Positions 6,391 to 10,330 of a stretch of 10,330 nt of DNA are shown here, piece after piece (position 1 is the stretch's first letter; every line of letters starts with the position of its first letter). A model generated the notes under the pieces. It was not told the DNA's origin. It worked only from the letters and a program-made list of their open reading frames with translations, and ran no database searches. The translations under genes were made by a program, and so were the position numbers. Source of the DNA: Chloroflexia bacterium (GTDB lineage: Bacteria; Chloroflexota; Chloroflexia; Thermobaculales; Thermobaculaceae); contig JACDAU010000551.1 of the NCBI GenBank assembly GCA_013695265.1, positions 1 to 10,330 of the forward strand, read 5' to 3'.

Positions 6391-7095
6391 ATGAAGGTGA
6401 AAAAGGAAAACATCGTTGTCGTTGATGATGAGAAGAGCATCTTGAAACTTATTTCATCCACGTTGAAGGTGACGGGATATAACGTGTACACGGGGATTGA
6501 CGGCGAGGAGGCGATCACCCTCGTTGAGCAGCACAACCCCGATCTGCTTCTGGTGGATGTCAGGATGCCCAACCTCGGCGGATTGGAGGTCTGCAAGCGG
6601 CTGCGCGAATGGTCCAAAGTGCCCATCATCGTCGTCAGCGCGCTCAATGACGCCAACTACGCGGTCGAGGCGCTGGACCTCGGCGCGGACGACTACCTGC
6701 GCAAGCCGTTCTACGTGACGGAGTTGCTCGCGCGTGTGCGCACGCAGCTCCGCCGCGCGGAGGAGCGGCCGGCCCAGCCTCAGCAGTCGGTGTTTCGCTC
6801 AGGGCCGCTCAACGTGAACTTTTCCCGCCGACTGGTGACGCTCAACGACGGTGAGGTCAAGCTAACCGTCACGGAGTATTCCGTCCTCGAACAACTCGTG
6901 CAGAATGCCGGCAAGGTTCTGACACATCAGATGCTCCTCCACCGGGTGTGGGGCCCTGAATACTCCCAGGAGAACGAGTACTTGCGGGTGTACATCGGAC
7001 GCCTGCGGCGCAAGCTGAACACTGGTCCCGACGGCCCGCGGTTCATCGCGACCGAACAGGGCGTGGGCTACCGCTTTACGGACGCGATGGCGTAA
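6391..7095 (+). CDS. OmpR/PhoB-family response regulator, KdpE-like
   Basis: DNA-binding response regulator, 234 aa. The receiver (about 7-120) has D12-D13, phospho-acceptor Asp56 (LLVDVRMP), Ser83 in the switch position and Lys105 (RKPF). The C-terminal winged-helix domain (about 135-232) contains LTVTEYSVLEQLV, NAGKVLTHQMLLHRVWGPEY and EYLRVYIGRLRRKL, ending in TEQGVGYRF. The VWGP...EYLRVYIGRLRRKL pattern resembles KdpE more than PhoB. No kdp potassium-transport gene is in the window, so I do not use the name. ATG 6391 has AGGGGGAGA directly upstream and lies 22 bp past the receiver gene, in the same operon. It is presumably phosphorylated by the kinase at the head of the operon. Confidence 0.95.
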   Translation: MKVKKENIVVVDDEKSILKLISSTLKVTGYNVYTGIDGEEAITLVEQHNPDLLLVDVRMPNLGGLEVCKRLREWSKVPIIVVSALNDANYAVEALDLGADDYLRKPFYVTELLARVRTQLRRAEERPAQPQQSVFRSGPLNVNFSRRLVTLNDGEVKLTVTEYSVLEQLVQNAGKVLTHQMLLHRVWGPEYSQENEYLRVYIGRLRRKLNTGPDGPRFIATEQGVGYRFTDAMA

Positions 7096-7158
7096 CCTGG
7101 GTAGCCGTCGCCCAACGTTCTCCCACAGTCGGTCGGCCAGGTGTTGTTTGGCCAAATA

Positions 7159-7200
7159 AACACATCGCGGGATCCATAGCCTCGGATCCCGCGATGTGTT
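7159..7200 (+). terminator. Strong hairpin ending the kinase/regulator operon
   Basis: A perfect 17-bp stem (7159-7175 with 7184-7200; inner half GCGGGATCC/GGATCCCGC) with an 8-base loop lies 63 bp past the regulator stop. On the plus strand no T-run follows (GCGTCAG). On the minus strand the tail is TATTTGG, so it may act in both directions. A short TTTGGCCAAA palindrome sits just before it. Confidence 0.65.
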
Positions 7201-7538
7201 GCGTCAGTGCAACAATCGCGCAGTCCGTCTAATCTCGCCGTAACTGCGCTCCTCTAAGAGTTACCCTGTCCCGTACACGTGCGTGCCACCGGTCGCGTCT
7301 GCTGGCGTTATCAGCGGTTGTGAGCGTTGTTCCCTTGCAGGGCGTGCGGTGGCACTGCACGAGTGTTCAGTTGAACGCCGCTACGACTGGCGCCGTGTCA
7401 AGCCCTCAGCTGCAAATCAAACCATTTACACGCCGTTAATAAAGCCTTGGGGAATGTTACGGGTAGTTTACCGAGCGGGCCATATACTCCCGACAGGTGA
7501 GGCGACCCCATGATGGGGAGTCGAAAGGAGTCTGGAGA
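7201..7538. other. Intergenic region with no recognised gene
   Basis: I see no frame with a good SD and protein-like content in this stretch on either strand. It carries a possible -10 (TATACT, 7483-7488) with a poor -35, and a short hairpin, CCCCA-TGA-TGGGG (7506-7518), between that -10 and the SD of the next gene. The hairpin would lie in the 5' leader of the zinc-binding protein gene and just precedes its SD. Confidence 0.4.
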
Positions 7539-7808
7539 ATGGGTGTACCGTGGCCGTGTCTGGACGAGAACCGTCGCTATAAGTCGTTTCCCTGCTCGCA
7601 GTGCAAGTCGGAGACCTGCATCTTCGGCAAGAAGCCGGCAGGCAAGAAGCTGATCACCCTCGCGGTGGGACAGAAAGCGTGCGACGTGTGTGGCACCGCG
7701 TATCAGGCATACGGCAAGAGCAAGTATTGCTCTGATGACTGCCGGCGCAAGGCGATCGCGAAGCAGCGACGGAAGCGGCGCAACAAGATCTCAGACATGA
7801 TTTATTAG
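7539..7808 (+). CDS. Small double zinc-knuckle basic protein, hypothetical
   Basis: 89 aa with two cysteine clusters. The first is CSQCKSETC at 19-27. The second is CDVC, then about 13 residues, then YCSDDC (roughly 48-68), a treble-clef/zinc-ribbon-like pattern with the common YCSxxC ending. A strongly basic tail follows (RRKAIAKQRRKRRNK), suggesting nucleic-acid binding. ATG 7539 has GGAG close upstream (CTGGAG at 4 bases, AAAGGAG at 12); a GTG at 7497 in the same frame would add 14 residues that overlap the leader hairpin and is less likely. I recognise the zinc-binding pattern but no named family. It is followed 40 bp later by another small gene on the same strand. Confidence 0.75.
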   Translation: MGVPWPCLDENRRYKSFPCSQCKSETCIFGKKPAGKKLITLAVGQKACDVCGTAYQAYGKSKYCSDDCRRKAIAKQRRKRRNKISDMIY

Positions 7809-7848
7809 CCTGACATTATTGGCTCGTACCTGGAGAGGACGTGGCGCC

Positions 7849-8055
7849 GTGGCGATTACTCTTGCGCGCAGACAACACGAAGACCGAATGCTGCTTCTTA
7901 AGCAGGTCCGCGAGGACTGGTGGCAGGTTCACCGGGCGGTCCGATCAAATCGGCCCGAGGCCGTCATCTGGCGGTTGCAGCGACTGGAGCGGACCAGGTG
8001 CATGCACGCACTCACCTTGCCGGAGCTGCTCGTTGCGAGCGGCTCCATCCGTTAA
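7849..8055 (+). CDS. Small basic helical protein, hypothetical
   Basis: 68 aa from GTG 7849, which has AGAGGA 9 bases upstream. A TTG at 7819 in frame has no SD. Codon choice matches the neighbouring genes (many GAG, CTG, GTC, CGG), supporting real coding. It is predicted largely helical, rich in Arg and Leu, with a Trp-Trp pair (DWWQVHRAV) and a second segment AVIWRLQRLERTR. No membrane segment, signal peptide or known motif is seen. It probably shares a transcript with the zinc-knuckle gene. Function unknown; moderate confidence that it is expressed. Confidence 0.55.
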   Translation: MAITLARRQHEDRMLLLKQVREDWWQVHRAVRSNRPEAVIWRLQRLERTRCMHALTLPELLVASGSIR

Positions 8056-8113
8056 GGGCATCCATACCTGGACGCGGTCGAGACCACCTCAATGCGCCAG
8101 GGGGCCAACTGCG

Positions 8114-8143
8114 TTGACACTCTCCGATGGGGTTTCCTACAAT
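8114..8143 (+). promoter_or_regulatory. Promoter of tRNA-Gln
   Basis: Consensus TTGACA (8114-8119), 18-bp spacer, TACAAT (8138-8143). The start would be near 8150, about 10 bases before the mature tRNA. Confidence 0.8.
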
Positions 8144-8159
8144 GCTTCAGGTGCGTCGA

Positions 8160-8233
8160 TCGGGGATCGTCTAATGGTAGGACAGCAGCCTTTGAAGCTG
8201 CGTATCGGGGTTCGAATCCCTGTCCCCGAACCA
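8160..8233 (+). tRNA. tRNA-Gln (anticodon UUG)
   Basis: Full cloverleaf: acceptor TCGGGGA/TCCCCGA, D stem GTCT/GGAC, anticodon stem GCAGC/GCTGC with loop CTTTGAA (anticodon TTG at 8192-8194), T arm with loop TTCGAAT. Discriminator A, and CCA is encoded (8231-8233). Confidence 0.97.
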
Positions 8234-8264
8234 ACGGGGCCGCGAAACAGAACACGCGCAACGA

Positions 8265-8293
8265 GGGGCGCTTCCAACGAATGGAAGCGCCCC
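8265..8293. terminator. Hairpin between convergent tRNA-Gln and glnA
   Basis: A perfect 12-bp stem, GGGGCGCTTCCA / TGGAAGCGCCCC, with a 5-base loop. It lies 31 bp past the tRNA CCA and 26 bp past the glnA stop, so it probably serves both convergent units. There is no clear T-run on either side. Confidence 0.65.
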
Positions 8294-8318
8294 TGAGCAG
8301 GTCCATTGCGGAATCTGT

Positions 8319-9776
8319 TTACACGTCGTGGTACAGGGAGAACTCATACGGATGCGGACGTTGGGCCATCGGCTCCAGTTCCCGTTTGCGCTTGAGGCTG
8401 ACCCACTGCTCGATTACGTCGGGCGTGAACACGTTATCCACGAGCAAAAATTCGTGGTCCGCTTCCAGAGCGTTTAGCACCTCGCCGAGTGAGCTTGGTG
8501 CTGACGCCACGTTCTTCGCCTCGTCCGCGGACAACTCGTACAAGTCCATGTCCATCGGTGCGGGCGGCTCGATTCGGTTGCGGATACCATCAAGGCCCGC
8601 CATGAGCAGCGCCGAGAACGCGAGATACGGATTGGCGCTCGGGTCCGGCGCGCGGTATTCGATACGCTTTGCCTTCGGGTTGCTGCTCACCGGGATGCGC
8701 ACGCATGCGGATCTGTTGCGCTGCGAGTACACCAGGTTCACTGGGGCCTCGAAGCCCGGCACCAGGCGCCGGAAGGAGTTCGTTGTTGGCGCGCACAGGG
8801 CGAGCAGCGCGGGAGTATGGGCCAGCAAGCCGCCAACGTACCAGCGCGCCTGATCGCTCAGTAACGCGTATCCATCCGAGTCATAGAAGATTGGCTCGTT
8901 CTCGTCCCAGAGACTCTGATGGACGTGCATCCCAGAGCCGTTGTCGCCAAAGACTGGCTTGGGCATGAACGTTGCGGTGTAGCCCTGTTGATAGCACACG
9001 TTCTTCACGATGTACTTGTAGAGCATCATACGGTCTGCCATGTTGGTGAGGGTGCTGAAGCGCAGGTCGATCTCCGCTTGGCCTGCGCTGCCTACCTCGT
9101 GGTGGTGCAACTCGACCTCAATCCCAGCCTCAATGAGCTTCAGGACAATCTCCGAGCGCAGATCCTGGAGCTTGTCTGTCGGCGGTACGGGGAAGTAACC
9201 CTCCTTTGGCCGGGGCCGGTACGCGAGGTTCGGCTTGCCGTTGGGGGGAGCACCGCTGTTCCAAATGCCCTCGTCGCTGTCAATGAAGTAATAGCTGGAG
9301 TGGCTGTTCCCATCGAACCGCAGGGAGTTGAAGATATAGAACTCCGCCTCCGGTCCAAAGTAGCTGGTCGTCGCGATCCCGGAGTTGGCGAGGTGTGCTT
9401 CGGCCTTGCGGGCGATGTTGCGCGGATCCCGGCTATACGGCTCTTTCGTGAACGGGTCGACGACGGAGCACGTGATGGACAGGGTCGGCACCCGCAGCAC
9501 CGGATCGACCACGGCGGTCGAGGCATCAGGGATGAGCAGCATGTCCGACTCGTTAATCGCCTGAAAGCCCTTCACGGATGAGCCATCGAAGAACGCGCCC
9601 TCGGTGAAGAGCGTCTCGGACAGTTCCTGTACGGGGAGGGTGAAGTGTTGCCAGATACCGAGCAGGTCCACGAAGCGCAGGTCCACCATCTTGACGCCGG
9701 ACGACCGCGCGAGGGCGAGCACCTGCTTCGCTTCCTGTGGCTGGATACTTTCCGTTCTGGTGATTGTTTCCGTCAT
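8319..9776 (-). CDS. glnA: Glutamine synthetase, type I (beta-like)
   Basis: ATP-dependent ligation of ammonia to glutamate, a cytoplasmic dodecamer in this family. 485 aa; E. coli GlnA is about 469. Landmarks: FFDGSSVKGF (62-71), the metal-binding EAEFYIF (143-149), HHHEVGSAGQAEID (224-237), NGSGMHVHQSLW (279-290, with the conserved His), TNSFRRLVPGFEAPVN (332-347) and RNRSACVRIP (353-362). Tyr413 in MDMDLYEL aligns with the adenylylated Tyr of type I-beta enzymes (NLYDL in E. coli), and the residues around it fit the I-beta insertion, so GlnE-type adenylylation control is possible. ATG 9776 has AGGAGGAG 5 bases upstream; an in-frame extension to 9842 lacks this. No clear promoter or GlnR/sigma-54 site was found upstream. 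Confidence 0.97.
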   Translation of the reverse strand: MTETITRTESIQPQEAKQVLALARSSGVKMVDLRFVDLLGIWQHFTLPVQELSETLFTEGAFFDGSSVKGFQAINESDMLLIPDASTAVVDPVLRVPTLSITCSVVDPFTKEPYSRDPRNIARKAEAHLANSGIATTSYFGPEAEFYIFNSLRFDGNSHSSYYFIDSDEGIWNSGAPPNGKPNLAYRPRPKEGYFPVPPTDKLQDLRSEIVLKLIEAGIEVELHHHEVGSAGQAEIDLRFSTLTNMADRMMLYKYIVKNVCYQQGYTATFMPKPVFGDNGSGMHVHQSLWDENEPIFYDSDGYALLSDQARWYVGGLLAHTPALLALCAPTTNSFRRLVPGFEAPVNLVYSQRNRSACVRIPVSSNPKAKRIEYRAPDPSANPYLAFSALLMAGLDGIRNRIEPPAPMDMDLYELSADEAKNVASAPSSLGEVLNALEADHEFLLVDNVFTPDVIEQWVSLKRKRELEPMAQRPHPYEFSLYHDV

Positions 9777-10029
9777 GGCGTCTCCTCCTGGGTTGGCATC
9801 CCGTACCCAGAGAGCTGGGCGGGCGCGTGGCTGTGCGTTCACTGTACGGCAGGGGAGCTACGCTGCGCAGTGTCCAATTGCCCAAACGAGGCATCCTGGC
9901 TTTGTGCATACTGTCCCCCCAATGTGGTGTCGCTTGTTGGACCCGTAGCAGGTTCAGAGGCTTCATGCCGAGGTGTGGTGGTGGGCCCAGACAGGTGCGG
10001 AGAGGGTCAGTTCGCGTGAGTCCGCCGGT
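9777..10029. other. Divergent spacer between glnA and tRNA-Thr, no gene seen
   Basis: About 250 bp without a supported coding frame. It should hold the glnA promoter, but I found no convincing -35/-10 pair or sigma-54 element on the minus strand. A small CCCAG/CTGGG hairpin lies close to the glnA SD. Confidence 0.5.
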
Positions 10030-10057
10030 TTGTTTTTTGTCATGTTTTCGGTATACT
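10030..10057 (+). promoter_or_regulatory. Promoter of tRNA-Thr
   Basis: TTGTTT (10030-10035), 16-bp spacer, TATACT (10052-10057). The start would be near 10064, just before the tRNA. Confidence 0.6.
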
Positions 10058-10070
10058 GGCGCAGCGTCGC

Positions 10071-10142
10071 GCCGACGTAGCTCAGTGGTAGAGCAACTGT
10101 TTCGTAAACAGTAGGTCTGGGGTTCAAATCCCCACGTCGGCT
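10071..10142 (+). tRNA. tRNA-Thr (anticodon CGU)
   Basis: Cloverleaf with acceptor GCCGACG/CGTCGGC, D arm GCTC/GAGC, anticodon stem ACTGT/ACAGT with loop TTCGTAA (CGT at 10103-10105), T arm TGGGG/CCCCA with loop TTCAAAT. The discriminator is T. CCA is not encoded (TCCG follows), unlike the tRNA-Gln in this window. Confidence 0.96.
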
Positions 10143-10181
10143 CCGAGGAAAGTCCAGCAACGACGTTACTTTGGACGAGTT

Positions 10182-10214
10182 AGAGCCCCTTCGCTAAGTT
10201 AGCGAAGGGGCTCT
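10182..10214 (+). terminator. Intrinsic terminator after tRNA-Thr
   Basis: A perfect 15-bp stem (AGAGCCCCTTCGCTA / TAGCGAAGGGGCTCT) with an AGT loop, tail TTTGG, 40 bp past the tRNA. Its stem overlaps the end of the possible minus-strand frame at the window edge. Confidence 0.85.
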
Positions 10215-10330
10215 TTGGTCCAGTTTTGGTCCAGTTTAGCCGCGAGAATGTAGTCTTCATCTTCACTAGGAGGTTGCCAGTACGTCAGATACCCTTCCAA
10301 CATTTCTCGGCCAATATTAAACGAGTCTTT
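10199..10330 (-). CDS. Possible partial CDS running off the window (C-terminal 43 codons)
   Basis: A minus-strand frame is open from the window edge to TAA at 10201-10199. The tail is acidic and aromatic (EGYLTYWQPPSEDEDYI), then LAAKLDQNWTKEPLR. Its last codons lie inside the tRNA-Thr terminator stem, and LDQNWTK is encoded by two 11-bp tandem repeats (10214-10235). Base composition is more AT-rich than the neighbours. An open run this short can occur by chance, so the call is tentative. A gene of an element inserted next to the tRNA is one possibility. Confidence 0.35.
   Translation of the reverse strand, partial: KDSFNIGREMLEGYLTYWQPPSEDEDYILAAKLDQNWTKEPLR
10214..10235. repeat. 11-bp tandem repeat (two copies) near tRNA-Thr terminator
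   Basis: TTTGGTCCAGT is repeated exactly twice in tandem, starting within the tail of the tRNA-Thr terminator. It could be part of a recombination site beside the tRNA or simply local duplication in the minus-strand frame. Confidence 0.6.

Noticed and set aside
8092..8853. 253-codon plus-strand frame through tRNA-Gln and antisense to glnA
   Set aside because: It contains the tRNA and the hairpin and is the reverse complement of glnA codons; no SD or family similarity.
8919..9581. 220-codon plus-strand frame antisense to glnA
   Set aside because: A GC-rich mirror of a strongly supported gene, with no initiation signal.
9553..10160. Minus- and plus-strand frames around the glnA start and tRNA-Thr
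   Set aside because: They overlap glnA in other frames or the tRNA itself and lack initiation sites.
1..10330. CRISPR array, insertion sequence or transposase
   Set aside because: No spaced direct repeats, terminal inverted repeats with a transposase, or Cas-like proteins were seen.

Overview
The window is moderately GC-rich bacterial chromosome with compact genes, GTG and ATG starts, clear Shine-Dalgarno (SD) sites and readable sigma-A/70-type promoters (-35/-10 with 16-18 bp spacers). The gene content does not fix the taxon. A multi-membrane-span/GAF histidine kinase, KdpE-like regulators and a type I-beta glutamine synthetase would suit a Chloroflexota- or actinobacteria-like organism, but that is inference with low confidence. 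Most of the window is housekeeping and regulatory core; the right edge may begin an accessory region next to a tRNA-Thr gene.

Layout. Bases 1-300 hold no recognisable gene, only a three-arm inverted repeat (238-286) downstream of a permease gene. On the minus strand, 2105-301 is a two-gene ABC-2 exporter (ATPase, then permease), preceded by an unusually informative leader. The leader has a sigma-70-type promoter at 2352-2380, a 34-codon upstream ORF with a good SD (2293-2189) whose stop codon lies in a hairpin loop, a second hairpin, and an intrinsic-terminator-like hairpin just before the ATPase SD. This looks like a leader-peptide attenuator and is the most interesting item here. Next on the minus strand is gcvT-gcvH (3980-2491; 4-bp ATGA overlap), from a near-consensus promoter at 4009-4038. 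Divergent from it on the plus strand is a three-gene signalling operon: membrane GAF histidine kinase (4252-5994), stand-alone receiver (5997-6368) and KdpE/PhoB-like regulator (6391-7095), with its own promoter (4196-4224) and a strong hairpin at the end.

Bases 7201-7538 contain no recognised gene. Two small plus-strand genes follow: an 89-aa double zinc-knuckle basic protein and a 68-aa basic helical protein. A tRNA-Gln(UUG) gene with a consensus promoter runs convergently into glnA (glutamine synthetase, minus strand, 9776-8319), separated by a perfect hairpin at 8265-8293. A tRNA-Thr(CGU) gene (10071-10142) ends in a strong intrinsic terminator, whose stem overlaps the 3' end of a possible partial minus-strand CDS running off the right edge.

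Functionally, glycine-cleavage T/H proteins and glutamine synthetase represent one-carbon/nitrogen metabolism. The kinase with two response regulators is a sensory branch of unknown input. The ABC exporter with an attenuator-like leader may be inducible by something that affects translation.
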